In this document: piece by piece, positions 33,325 through 45,784 of the stretch
How positions within the stretch are numbered: the first letter of the stretch is position 1
How the letters are laid out: every line of letters starts with the position of its first letter
NCBI RefSeq assembly: GCF_000143415.4
Contig: NW_003314261.1
Location: forward strand, 4,059,127 to 4,123,126
Origin: Selaginella moellendorffii
Taxonomy: Eukaryota > Streptophyta > Lycopodiopsida > Selaginellales > Selaginellaceae
DNA: 64,000 nt
Reading direction: 5' to 3'
Program-made: the position numbers and the translations under genes
The notes under the pieces: generated by a model
The model's input: the letters and a program-made list of their open reading frames with translations, nothing else
The model's database searches: none
Told to the model about the DNA's origin: nothing

Positions 33325-33715
33325 ACCCTAAAACACATAATTTCACCTCATTTAAATGGAAAGGACCACAAAAGCCCTACATTCTTCCTCCTCCAAGGAA
33401 GCTGTTTGCGATCGTCTCATGCAGTGAAGATTTCGCGAGGCGCTTTGTTCCAGACGCAGGACGAGCCAGCGTTTTGTGGCATTCATGGAGATCCATTCCT
33501 TTCTGCCTTCCATTTCCCATTCCATGCTCGATGAAAACGAGATCATTCTTTGCGCAGAACGTGGAAAGAGGATTTGCTCTGCATGCAAGCCGAATGCTCG
33601 CCTGGAATGACCTGTGTTTGGAAAAACCAAGAAGTTTCAGTTCTTTTTAGTGTGAGCTGCCATTCCTACAGGACTACTAGTTCATTCTTTAACCTTTGAA
33701 CTTCAAAAGAGCATT
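33325..33715. other. Glucanase 3' UTR and spacer
   Basis: Short ORFs only; nothing recognised. Confidence 0.4.
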
Positions 33716-34530
33716 GCTGACAAGACGGATCACGGCCGCCACCCGTGGTGGTTTTCAGTTTCCAGCGATAGTAAAGAGAATCTACTTCAAGATGGACGAC
33801 TTGGTGTGTTACATCTAGACGCCTACTACATCAATGCCAGTGTGTTTGGACTTCCATGGAAGCTTGCTCATGCGAGAGATGGCAACGAGCGCACCCCGAC
33901 TCGGGCTTGCCCATAGATTTGGCAGGCTTGCAAGCATGTACTGCACAGAGGAAAGAATCAAGGAATAAAGGGCACTGTAGTTTTATTTTTTATTACTAGA
34001 CATTCCCTTACGGAAGTTCAAAAATTCTGAGGTAGAACCCCACTAGGCTTTACAGTGGCTCAAATTGCTGAGGCTTTCGAGGGAGCTCGAGAGTTTTTGA
34101 CGGTCCATTTAAGAACGGTGACTTTAGAAGAAGTGCAGTTTTATATTTCTCACAGTGGAGACTTGCCCAAAGTCATCGTATGTAATTCTCAAGTTTTTAG
34201 TGTATACATTGTTGCCAAGCTTTTAGCACTTAGAAATCCCGTCCAGAATTTCAAAGTCAACGTTGATACATAGGGTCAAGTGCTCCAAATGCTGCTCCTG
34301 CATGTTTGTGAGTCTTAATTGCTGATTCTATACGTATGTTCTTTGTTGATCATTACGGAAACCCTTTACTTCGTCAACCTTTTCCGTGCTCGGATCCATT
34401 ATGCAACTATACACACACTAACAACTCCTGTAGCTACAACGAGGACACATTGATGGATCATACGGAAGACGCCCCGGGCGCAAGAGACTACATACACAAT
34501 GTCTTTGAAAGTAGAAAAACTGCAACTTAA
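33716..34530 (+). pseudogene. Broken coding remnant of an unrecognised protein
   Basis: One frame stays protein-like from 33716 to about 34300 (for example LGVLHLDAYYINASVFG, then TVVLFFITRHSLTEVQ, then SQVFSVYIVAKLLALRNP) but is broken by TAG after RACP, TGA after VQKF and TAG after VNVDT. The tail, from YGNPLLRQPF to GARDYIHNVFE, continues in another frame at 34336-34530. Several stops can be explained by single transitions. The composition looks like a folded enzyme, but I do not recognise the family. No introns are evident, so a retrocopy is possible. Confidence 0.5.
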
Positions 34531-34960
34531 TGCAGGTTTTGTTCTTTTACCTCGGATCTCGGAACTTTCGGAGATTGAAACATTATAAATTTGAACATTA
34601 AATCGTCGTTTTTACAGCTAAATCAAAGAAAATGATATGAAAAAAAACCATCACGAGTCTGAACTATTCTGCTGCTCTGCTCGATCAAACTTGTCACTGC
34701 TCTTGCTTCCTCTTTGCTTTTTGAAGCTGCTGCTGGGCGAACTTAAAACTTCGATTTTTCAAGCTGCTGTCCGTGCTTGGTTTAAGAAATTTTTCGTCTT
34801 TAAGCTGCTCAATCTTTGCTGCTCGATCTTAGCTGTTTCAGCCTGCTCCCTTTGTCTCCAAGTTTTAAAACCATCTTACGCTTTTCCATTCCAACTTGCT
34901 TGATTCTTATGATCTCTGACGCTTCGCTGCTTCAAGTCCTGCTCCACCCTCATTTACATA
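34531..34960. other. Spacer without recognised genes
   Basis: Rich in GCTGCT/TTCTT motifs. No family was recognised in either strand. Confidence 0.35.
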
Positions 34961-37485
34961 TTCTTCTGGCGGCCTCCTATGATCTGGACCAAGTTGGCAG
35001 TCAGACTATTTTCCAAATAGAAAAGAAACATAATCTCTCAAGGTTATACTCACAAATTGGCCAGAATAAGCAGCTCCTTAGCGTAGTCTCTGAGATGTTT
35101 TATTTATTTAGTCTCGAAGAGACGGGCTCCTACGATCTGGACCAAGTTGGAGCTCAGAAGATATTCCACCAGACCAGAAAAGAAAAAAAGAAAAAAAATA
35201 CCATAGGATTTGTTGCTGATACTAAAGGAGCTACCATCACAATTTGTGTGTCGCTGTAGCTTGCTTCTCACGGATGAAATGAATGGAAGAGCAAACTCTA
35301 CGTACCCTCGGTCCAGATTGCTCGATTGTAAAGGTGGCCAATGAACCTCTGAATCGCCTAGTAACCTTTGCACCAGCTTCCACGTTCCATGAAACTCGTC
35401 CGATCTTCTGTCTTTATGACTGTTGCTTCGTCTTAGAGTTCGCTCCAGCTCTTGTAGTCTCCGCATGACAGAGGCGAACATCAGCCGTTTTTGAATCCGA
35501 ACCTATGGCTCCACCGCCACAAGCAGCTTCTTCCAGTTCGAGATCATCTTGCCATCATCATCTTCTATCATCCAAGCACCTGTATGAGCTGGACAGCATT
35601 GAAGCTCTCGTCCCGTTTCCATCAACTAGAGAGCTTTGTCTTGATCCGTCTCGGCATCTCATCTTCTCCTTCATCTCGCTGTTCTCACGCCGACGTTTGA
35701 TGGACTCTGCTCCACTTCCAGAGCCCGGGTGGCCGACTGCTTCGGCCACTTTCAACAGCTTCAGCTGCTTCATCTCGGCCACCCTCTCGAACAGCTCCGA
35801 AACTTTGGAGTCAAGGGAGGACGTGGAGACTGGTCTCTGGCGTTTTGGAGGCTTGCTACTGCTTCCCTGTGCTGCTCGAGCTGTCAGAGATTTCAATATA
35901 CTTGGCTTGCACCTCTGTTCTGGATTTGACTCTCGAGACTTCTCGAACTTCCATTCTCGTTTCTTCAACGTGCTTAGAACCTCTGACAGTTAGGGAATGC
36001 TTCCGCCACTTCAGGCCTTGATCGTGCTGAGAAGCTCGAGTGGAAGCACGCAAAAACACAGCTTCCTGCGAAGCCAGATGCTCCTCCTTGTCGCATGTAG
36101 CGTCCATCTGGTCCGTCAAACCTCTGGAGCGCGGCGCTCCATGTGCTCTCTCATCGGTTTTCCTCGGCTTGTCTTCTTCATCCTTCAGAGCTCCTCGTTC
36201 AGTCTCCCCCCCCAAAGCTTTGCCTTGCATCCGGCACGTCTCTCTCTCCTAGAGCGCCTCAAGACCCGTGGTCCTCTCCATCAGCTGCCAGTTACTTGCT
36301 TCTCCAGGCTCGCCTTTGCGCTTCCTAACTCCGCCATCCTCTTCTCGACGTGCTCCTCGCCGAGAGCTCCACCTCGTGCAGCGGATTCGACTCCGTCAGC
36401 CATTATCCCCTGGGGCTTCTCCTTCAAGAACTCTGTCCGAACACTTCCCTCATTCCACCAGATGACAGAGAACGTCTAGCGTAGTCTGTCTTATAGTCTC
36501 CGCAGCCATCCGAAACCCCGGTCACGAGCAGCTTCAGCTATATCGTCCTCTTGCCATCTTGCAGCCATCTGACACTGGTTTCTGTTGTTCCTCGCTACTA
36601 TCATGGACAGCCTTACCGCAGCAGGCGCTCTTGAATCATCTCCGTCCACTGGAAAGCCGATAAGATAGATCCCTCCTTGCTCCAGACACTGTAGAGTGTG
36701 GCTCAACTTGATCCATTGATCTTCTCTTGAGGTCTCTGGCCTGTTTAGACGCCGAAGTTAGCCAACGTGTGATGGACTTCTCCGCCTGGAGCCCCGAGAC
36801 ACGGTCGTCACCCGCCGCTTTCGCGTCTCAGACAGCTTCCGAAACTTTGGAGTCGAGTTCTCCAGAAGGTTGATCTTCTCTTGACTTAACTGGTCTCTAG
36901 CTTTAGTCGCCTGCTCCTGTGCTTCTCAACTTGCTTGGAGATTTGGCTCGCAGCTCCAACTTCTGGATTTGACTCTCGAGAGTTGGCTTCTCCGATGCTA
37001 GAGTCCGAGAACTGGCCTCGAGTTGACCAATCCTTACAGCCGACTTCTCGAGCTCGTAACTTCATTTCTCGTTTCTTCGACGTGCTTGCCATCAGCATCC
37101 TTCTTGAGTCCCTTGCAGAGCAATCTGACACAGAGTTCTTTCCTGATACTTTCACCCGAGCAGCTGTACGAGCATTCCTGGACAGCCCTGACGCGTTTTC
37201 AAAGTCTCCGTCAACTAGAGAGCTCTACCAGATGACAGAGAACGTCCAGCGCAGTCTGTCTTCTCTGTGAATCCGAATACCCCCACCGTCACGAGCAGCT
37301 TCAGCTATATCATATTCTCGCTATCACCATCTCGTTGCAGTCTTCAAGCTGTGAACATTTAGCTCCTGTCTCATCTCCGTCGACTGGAAAGCTGATAAAA
37401 GAGAAACCTCCTTGTTCCAGACACTGTAGAGTGTAGTCCCCCTTAATAGTCTTTGCAGCAAGGTGAACACCAGCCTCAGCTGCTT
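34961..37485 (-). pseudogene. Tandem decayed units related to a charged coiled-coil gene
   Basis: On the minus strand at least two, probably three, related units follow one another at about 0.8-1 kb spacing. Shared pieces include TLQCLEQGG...FPVDGDE/D (at about 37400 and 36680), DIAEAARD (about 37300 and 36530; a weaker version near 35530) and a common stretch at 37227-37265 and 36457-36490. Between them lie coiled-coil-like pieces (SQIQKLELRAKSPSKL). Frames change and stops interrupt every unit. The block sits directly downstream of the Glu-rich gene at 37486-39180 and may be broken duplicates or lost exons of that locus. Confidence 0.5.
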
Positions 37486-39180
37486 CTAGAGCGCTTTGAT
37501 CAGAGTTCGCAAGCTGCATCCTCGCCGGTCTTCTCGCTTTGTGAGTTTCCTTGCAGCAATGTCGTCTTGATCCCTCGATGAGACTGCATCCTGGCCGATC
37601 ATCTTCTCGCCATCATGGTTCCGACAAAACAAACACTCATCGTTCACTCCAACTCTCTACAACAAACACGGAAGTTTTTAGCAAACGGCCATCTGGAATC
37701 TGGAAGATATATCAAACTTACCTGTTTCCTCTTGAATTCGGCAACAAAATCTCTCCCCGCACGATCATATAGTTCTTTTGCCACCTTCACGAAGACCACC
37801 TCGCCGGACTCAAGCTTCTTCCACGGTTTCCTCTCACTCGGGATCCTATCCAGCATTTTCTGAAGCCTCATCATCTTCCGCGCTCGCTTGATCCTCTCTC
37901 GGTCGCTGGATTTGCCGTTGAGCTCCTCGTAAAGCTGCTCGGTGAGTCTGATCAGAATCCGGAGCGCGCTAACACTCCAAGACTTTTCCTCGTCTTCCTC
38001 TTCCGTTTCCTCGTACTTTTCCTCTTCCAAGCTGCGGATCTTCTTCTCAGTTTTTCCCCTCTGGTTTAGCCACCGGTTTGCCTTGTGGAAAGCTTCGAGA
38101 TATGCGAACTCAACATATCCCCCTCGGCCATCGCTAAGATGGGTTTCACTCCGCCGTCGGGTGCCGTCGGGAAGAATGTCCTCCGCTGAGGAAGAGAAGC
38201 GAACCATCTTTGGCCTGGAACCTGCAAGTCCAGAAGTCCATCGTGAGTCACAGTAGAAGAAGAATGCGAGAAGCAAAATGAACCATACCTGGAGGACGAC
38301 CTGCGGCTGGCAGTAGAATTGGCTTGGGTCGCTGCTCCTCCTGCTTGGGCTTGTCATTCTCCTGCTGCTTCATCTGATCCCCTTCTCGTTCCAGCGGCTG
38401 CTTGATCGGCTTGATCGTCTGCTCCTCCTCTTGTTCCAACTGCTGCTTCATCGGCTTCATCCGCTGCTGCTCCTCCTGTTCCAGCTCTTGCTTCATCGGC
38501 TTGATTGGCTTGATCGGCTGATTCGGCTGACTCTTCTCCTCTCGTTCCAGCTGCGGCTGCTCCTTCTGACCTTGCTCCTGTTTCACCTCGCGCCTGAGTT
38601 CCTTCGTCTGATCGGCTTCTTTCTCCTCCGCGTTCAGCTTCTCTTGCTCCTCCTCGTTCAGCTGCTCAGCTCTCTTCTCTTGCTCCTCCTCCTTCAGCTG
38701 CTTCTCGTTTTCCTCCTCTTGTTCCAGCTTCATCGGCTTCATCTGATCGGCTTCTTTCTCCTCCTCGTTCACCTGCTCGACTTTCTTTTCTTGCTCCTCC
38801 TTCAGTTTCTTCTCTTGATTCTCCTTGTTGTCCTCCTCTTGTTCCAGCTTGATCGGCTTCGTCGGCTTCATCGGATCCTCCTCCTTCAGCTGCTTGGCTT
38901 TCTTCTCTTGATTCTCCTCTTCGTCCTGGTGCTTGTCCTCCTCTTGTTCCAGCCTTATCGGCTTGATCGGCTCCTTGTGCCCTTGCTCCTGTCGTATTGC
39001 TTCTAAGACGATTTTCACCTCGCGCCTGAGTTCCTTCAACTTCAAGGCGGCCGCGTCCATGGCTTCTCCCGAGACTGCCTCAGCTTGGACCTTGTTGTCG
39101 CCCTTGTGCGCCTTTTTCGGTCGAAAGAGAGACCACAAACCTGTGACGCATCCACAGCGCTCCTGCTCTGTTCGCGCCAT
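37486..39180 (-). CDS. Glu/Lys/Gln-rich repetitive protein of unknown function
   Basis: Three-exon model, 39180-38289, 38221-37722 and 37656-37486, giving 520 residues. Exon 1 encodes a very charged region built of variants of KPIKLEQEED and EEQEKRAEQLNEEE, likely one long helix or disordered. Exon 2 has a more ordered part (GYVEFAYLEAFHKANRW, SALRILIRLTEQLYEEL, KMLDRIPSERKPWKKLESGEVVFVKVAKELY). Exon 3 placement is the least certain: the donor after FKRKQ is good, and the acceptor at the end of a 65-bp intron was chosen because it opens a 56-codon frame. No family was recognised. The Lys-Pro motifs MKPMK and IKPIK recur about ten times. Confidence 0.6.
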
Positions 39181-41092
39181 TGCTTGCCCTTTGCAAAATG
39201 CCTTTAATGCCCTAACCCTTACTAAATCTATTTCACATTAATGTATAAATTAGCAATTGCCCAGCGTTAGCAAACACTTCATAGTTCTTTAAAAATTAAG
39301 TTGGAATAGTATTAAAATAATTTGTTGTGTTTGAGGAAGTAACTAAAAACATGTAGAAAACTATCAGGCAATAGATACAACTATAGCTACAAAATCCCAA
39401 TAGATTAAACATTATAAAATCAATTTCGTCCTACAATGCACTCTGGTGCTTATGAATGCTGGATCTAGCCACAAAAAAGTTTGAAAGACAAAGGAAATCC
39501 AATTGATGGGATTTTAGTATCTAGGCTTGCAAAACCTAAATTGGAATCACTCATTTCTGTATAGATCATTCAAGTGTGCAATCAACATTTCTGGGAGCTG
39601 GGCAGCACAAACACAAAAGATTGGGGGCAGGGCGTAAAAAGGGATGGTTTTCTAATTTCTCATCCCTGTTAAAAAGCTAGCATGACTTATTGTTGTTAGT
39701 TTATACTCAACATGGATAGCTAGTGTCAACTTGCTTGACATTTATTGTGAACTCAAAAATTCTTTTATATGTTATAGTTATAGTCTTGTTATGCCCAATT
39801 GAGAAGCATAGGTGTTAATATTGGCTGTGGCTCTACTTTTGTTGTGCTCCCAACTAAAGCATACCAAATTTTTCTGAGATCTATTACATTAATTTTTATT
39901 CTTAATGACAGATTTCTCTACTAGTTGCTGCCTTGGCAACTATAATGCTCCATGCCTTGCTTGCTAATTGTTTAGTGTGTGACATTTCCTATCACCTGTG
40001 TTGCTCCTGTTGAAGGTTTTAGCATCACCTCTAGAATCTTTTATAAGAGGTCAAAAAAGAATTAGAGAATCCATTAAGAAATAAGATCATCAATCTTGAG
40101 AACAAGACTGATTGCACTACAGGTGGCAAGGGTCGTTGCTAACAGCACCAACTTATAGGGTTGCTCAAGTTGGCAAGCAAATGGTCAGTCCTTAGGCCCA
40201 AGTGCTGGAAGGGGTCCACCATGTAGTGTACTAGAAGTGGGCACTCCAAAAATGAGGAGATGGAAGTCCTTGGTCAGAGCTTACCCTATCCCACGTGCTT
40301 AAGTGTGAAAAGAGGCCACTGAAGTAGTATATAATCCAGGTGAATGTTATATTTCATGGGGGTTTTATTTTGTGGAAGTTATATTGTTATGTAAGCTTTG
40401 TAATATCTGATCTATGGAAGTTAATAATTCTATTCTCACTTGAGGGGGCAGCCCTTTAGAAAGAAAGTGATCCCTTGTGGGGAAGTGGTAACATAGGTAG
40501 ATGATATTATTCACTTTAAGGTGTTATAGAGGGGGCAGCCCCTCATAAGGAGATCCCTTTATAACAACTAAAGTAGTAAAAGAGCAAGTGCTCAAAGCTA
40601 ACCTTAACCTTTCTACCAAGTTTACTGCAGTAGGAGATGGTGGTGCTTTGTGGTGTTTAATTTATTGTGAATAAACCTTGTTTTATGTATAAAGTTATTC
40701 CTATTAAAGATAATTGCAATTGAATTTTTAAGTGAAAAAATTTAGTTATGAGATCAGATACCACATTTATTGCAATAAATTTCATAGGAAGGCCAGGGTT
40801 GACCTTTGGCACTCATTCTTCAGCTGCTTTAGATACTATATATAACTCATAAGTGGCTAGCTCTATGAGATGCTCGCTTGTCTACTAGTGTATTGGATCA
40901 ATTCACAACAAGTAGCTATTTCTCAATGGATTATCTAAGCCAAGAAAGAAGATTGATGATGGTAAAGAACATTCTACATAAACCACAGTGGTCCCTTTAA
41001 TCTTAAATTTGCCCATTGGATTGTAGCATTAATTAATAAGATCTATTAGTGGTTAAGATTTGTCAATTAACCACAAAATATTCAAAGAGCAT

Positions 41093-41227
41093 TATAAGAA
41101 ATTAAAAAGATTGGTTTGAGTGATAGTCATTTGGAGTTCAAATATAGAGGGATAGTGAAAAATGCACTTTTTTCTAAATGGTTAAAGGTTTTAAATAGGG
41201 TTTGAGTAGTATTAAAAGGAAATTACA
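41093..41227 (+). repeat. Decayed short TGTAAGC-type repeat
   Basis: Degenerate, shorter relative of the repeats at 41403 and 51620. It shares the core GAGTTCAAATATAGAGGG, the following AATGCAC and the GGTTAAAGG segment. The start is decayed to TATAAG and the end is only approximate. Confidence 0.55.
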
Positions 41228-41402
41228 TTATCAAGTCTAACTCTATTAGTTGGATAGACGACACATTATATATTGAAATTGATATCTAATAATTCAATTT
41301 CCTCTTATTAGGGATAGGGTAAAGAGAGTAAAGCTTTTGGGAGAGTTGTAGTTTTTAGCTTCATTTTATGAGGGTGTGCACTTGTAGGAAAGTGTAGTAG
41401 AT

Positions 41403-41557
41403 TGTAAGCAAACAAAAACAAATGATTTAAGAGATATTGGGATTTAAATATAAAAGAAAAGAGCTCACAAATAAAAATGTACCCTTTTTTCCAATCAATT
41501 AAAGGTCTTAGATACATGGGTTTGAATAATACTAAAAGTAGTACTAAAGAGCTTATA
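41403..41557 (+). repeat. Short TGTAAGC-type repeat
   Basis: Begins TGTAAGCAAAC and ends GAGCTTATA. The internal order matches the 51620 copy (GATTTAAATATAAA, AATGTACCC, AATTAAAGGTCTTAG, GGGTTTGAATAATAC). No clear target duplication. Confidence 0.6.
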
Positions 41558-41719
41558 AGTCAATGGGCATTGCCACAATAGCTATAAACCTTGCTTATAT
41601 TCAAATTTTATTTTAGTTGTTTGATAGATCTTTAAAATAATTTGGTATTTTAATATTATTTCTTTTATGTGATAAATGATGATTATTGAAGCAATATATA
41701 ACTTCCTCAAACACTTGTG

Positions 41720-41724
41720 TAACT
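41720..41724. repeat. Target-site duplication, left (TAACT)
   Basis: Identical to the 5 bases at 49994-49998 just after the 3' LTR, as expected for LTR-retrotransposon integration. Confidence 0.85.
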
Positions 41725-41932
41725 TGTATCAACCAAAAACCTAGGCTCAGAAGATTCCGACCTTGAACCCAAGACTGCATCAGAGCCATAGATTAGATCA
41801 TGCATAGCATATAACATATGCTGGCAGTTAGAACTACCAGCCTTTCAAAGGGGGGAATCCAAATCCCTTTTCCCTTTTTTTTTTCTTACTAAAAAAAGAT
41901 TTCTAGCGAAGAGGAGTATCCACACCTCTTCA
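41725..41932 (+). repeat. 5' LTR of element A (internally deleted)
   Basis: 208 bp, TG...CA. Compared with the 293-bp 3' LTR it lacks about 85 bp after the shared GGGGGGAATC. Both end GAAGAGGAGTATnCACACCTCTTCA. Confidence 0.85.
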
Positions 41933-41934
41933 TT

Positions 41935-41950
41935 TGGCGACCACGGCCTC
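41935..41950 (+). promoter_or_regulatory. Candidate primer-binding site of element A
   Basis: TGGCGACCACGGCC starts two bases after the LTR, where a tRNA-primer site is expected. The TGG start fits the CCA end of a tRNA; the matching tRNA was not identified. Confidence 0.4.
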
Positions 41951-43886
41951 TGAACTCCCCTTCAGGTTCACAAATTCTTCCATTCTTTCTCCATTCTTTG
42001 TGTAAATAGCAAGAATGATTCAGAAATCTACCCAACTCGCCAAAATTTGCACACATTTCACAACCCAATGCCACCACCAACATGGATCAATGGCGTCCAA
42101 GCAGTTGCCACCCAATGCAGTAGAGGCAGATGCTTCCCAGAGGAAATCTTTGAAGAATTTGAAAGCTCTCTCTCAACATCTTCGAGTCCAATCACTGACG
42201 AAGAACACCAACAACCCTCTTTGACAAGAAACTCCAATTGACCAGCACCTTCATCAGCGGATGCCCTCAGCCACTTCATTGGCGAACTCCATCTCCAAGC
42301 ACAAGACCACACACTCCAAGCTCTAGAACTCAACCAATACACTCGACACGAACTAACACCACTGCCAAAATGAACCCCTCTTCCACGCAATCATCGACCA
42401 GGCAATCCTAGTGCTCTGACACGATTCCAGTTCCCACGCCCACTCCAAATACCGAAGCACATCCTCAAAACCTACACCAACAACAAACCCATCACACTGT
42501 TACCTGGTATCGAAGAACTTGTTGAGGGACTTCACAACACACCACCAATTTTTTGACAACCTCTGACAGAGTTAGCAGCTCAGCACCGAAACAATAGTCC
42601 AAACTCGGTTTGAAGTTAACACGTTTGCCACAACAACTCTCACCAATCACGCCATCACCCAAACCGGACTTGAACAACTCGACGATATTATCGAAAAAAT
42701 CATTCCTTACAAACCCGAGTATCCCAAACTCTTCATCGAACTCCATCTTGGCACTAGCAAGTGGAAGACCAGTCTGCATACTGTGCCAGCCAACTCAACC
42801 CAACACAACTTGACTAACCACCACCCGACACAACCCAACCCAACATGGACCACCGTTGACAAAGAACAAGCTCAAGAAACAAGTCAACTAGATCTGTCAT
42901 CACCGGATTCCTGACGACTTTATCGACAATCAACCTGCCAATAGTCTTCTTGAAGTTCTGCCAGAACTGCATGATCGACTGTAGACGCAAATCTGAAACT
43001 GACAACAAGTAGAAGAATGCATGTATCCAAAACCAAGAAGAACATCCAGCAAGTCGGAAGAAGACCAACAATGGCTTATCCAACATTTAGATAGAGATTT
43101 GAAGAATTTAGAAACAAAGAGAAAGAAAGACCAAGATAAGTTGAATCAAGTTATTAGAACCTCCAAGAGAGAGAATTACATCCGACACGAATTGTTACCG
43201 CAAGCTAACTCCGACGAACCAGTCTCGGACATCCACAAAGAATACGACGACTACACAACACCATCGGACACACCACCGGCAGCACCCTCAATGGCACCCA
43301 CTGAAGTGCTCGACCTGAACCAACACCCTTGACGGCACCCACCGAAGTGCCCGAGCCCGACTGAACATTTGAGCAGTTGACACAAACTACGCCCGAGCAA
43401 CAAAACATTTTTCAAGCAACATACAACCACTTCAAAGGTACATTCACCAACCCCATCTATGGTGACGATGAACGACCAAGTTTCCTGCCCAGCTTCACAG
43501 ACTTCACCAGATCGACACCATTTTCGCTATACCGACCGATCTTCACAACACCAATATATCCCACATTTGCGTCTAACATCTATTGAAGCCCGCTATCAGC
43601 AAGACCTTTCGAACACGCTTTCGACTTCAATGTGCCAATAAGACAACAACTTGTTTGACAATTTAGAAGAACAACCACAACCAATACAACATAACTCTAA
43701 CAAGTACATCCACAACAAGTTCAAGCAGCATCTTCCAGAGATCAACACCGGCAAGCAGCCCGATGCTGACGACAGACCCGAAAACAGTCCCAACACAAAA
43801 GACAAAACAGAGGAGAGTAAACTAAACAACAGCAACAATTCCCCAGCTTCCTCCTACACTGACTTTGCTGTCGACCCCAACAACCC

Positions 43887-44830
43887 TTGCTACAAATCAC
43901 CTTCGGACTCCATGGTGAGAACCCGACAAAACAACCTCGACAATACCGACATCACTACCAACAGCAAATGGCAGTCACTACCGCCGTCGCTAATATACCT
44001 ATCGAAAGACACGTCTCCTATCCACTATTTCATGGTCTGAAGTCAGAAGATGCTGAGAAACATGTCAAACAGTTCCAAGAAGCAATCCGCATCAACGGCC
44101 AGACAACTGAACTCCCATACTACTTTCGATGTACCCTTCAAAAGAGAGCCAACGAATGGGCTCAAATGCTTCCTCAAAATATAAGTTTTGACAACCTTGC
44201 ACTCAAGCTTGTTGACCGATTCAAGTCTTCCCTCACTCAAAGTCAACAACTTCACAAGATCCAAAAACGCAAGTAGAAGTCCGGTCAATCCATTGATGAC
44301 TACACTCAAACCTTCACTCGACATGCCAGCAAATGCAGAAACAGTGCCACTGAAACCTTACTTTACCAATGGTACATGCAAGGCCTCTGACGAACCCTCT
44401 GAGAAGCGGCAACACACATCAACGTCACCACTTACCTCAAACTAGCAAGAGCCCTTCAAGATGTTCAAGCTTGATGAATGACAGCACAAGTCGATGACAC
44501 GGATAACTCAAATTCTGACAGCAGTTCCAACAACGACTCCAACAATGAACTCGGAGAGAGCACCAAGTCAAAACTTCGGAAACTCAGGAAAACAATCAAC
44601 AAGCTCAAGGGAAAAGCCAAGGCTGACATCAAAGAATTTTGATCTGGAATCTGGTGTACTAAGTGCAAGAGTGAAGGACATCTGGCAAGTGATTGCAAGC
44701 TCCAAATCTCCAAATGCCAGATCTGTGCCAAAGAAGGTCATGACGCTAAGACTTGCAGATTTCAAAATTCTCTAGAAGTTTGACAAGTCTCAAACTATCC
44801 CCGACAACAGTTTTGATAACCATATCCAAA
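43887..44830 (+). pseudogene. Gag of element A, broken
   Basis: The capsid-like part runs from ERHVSYPLFHGLKSEDAEKH through AINxWAQMLPQN-like sequence. Two CCHC zinc knuckles follow, CTKCKSEGHLASDC and CQICAKEGHDAKTC, both with intact C/C/H/C residues. Stops (TAG after QKRK, TGA twice in the MQGL segment, TGA before SGIW and after NSLEV) break it. The TGA codons fall where Arg (CGA) fits. Confidence 0.75.
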
Positions 44831-45784
44831 TCAATACTTCGACAACTAAACCGGCACCACCTCCGACAAACTGAAGACCGCCGAGAAACAACTTCCAACA
44901 AAAAAGTTGACAATGGAATGATCAACCTCGCTACAACAACTACAACAATTACAACAATGACTACAATAACAACTACAATGATTGACAATACCTGCAGAAC
45001 TGGAACTACCCGGCAAACTGAGACAACTACAACCAAGGATACCAACAATACCCAAGATACTAGAACGGAAGATACCAAGGCCAAAGTTATCAAGACCAGG
45101 GCTACCAAAGCAACTACAACAACCAGCCATGGCTACCTCGACTTCAAAACCAAAGCGGTTTGCCAAGACTTGGTCCACTGCCTCCTTGACAACAAGATCA
45201 GAACTAGCAGCGACCACCAACAACAAGGATGGTCTAGACTGACGAACTACTTTATGCCGACAATGATGACTCTGATCCTCAAGTCATGGCAGTACAAACC
45301 CAAGCACAAATTCGAGTAGAAAAACAACAACAACTGAACAGCGATTCTGGAGATCATGAAGAGAAGGGCTTAGAGAGCCCGACAAAACTCTGGGAATGGA
45401 AAAAGAAGCAAAATTTAGCTGCCAAGATACAATGGCAACTTGCTCTACAACCACCCAAGTTAGTGATTTTAGACTCCGACAATGAAGCTCAACCATCACT
45501 AGCTCAACAACAATGCCAAGACTCAATACCAGAAAATTGACAGACAAATCGTCCGACATTGACATTGACACCAGAACACAATCCAACAAACTTCAAGGAA
45601 ATCCAAGAAGTAGCAGAGACTATCCTCAACCAAAATATTCAGATCACCATCAGCCAACTACTGAAGATTGCACCCTACCTCACCAAACAGCTCACTGATT
45701 TGACATTTGCACCGACCAACACTCTGATAGACTCGCCCAAACTCAACCTGACACGGACAGCTGTCGACACATTTTGAACCGAGA

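Larger units (their letters stand above)
39181..41719. repeat. AT-rich repeat-bearing spacer
   Basis: Stop-filled AT-rich DNA. The motif GAGGGGGCAGCCC occurs twice (about 40443 and 40530), and two copies of the short TGTAAGC-type repeat lie near its end. No gene was recognised. Confidence 0.5.

Noticed and set aside
38431-39006. 191-codon Leu-rich + strand ORF
   Set aside because: Antisense of the Glu/Gln-rich repeats of the gene at 37486-39180.
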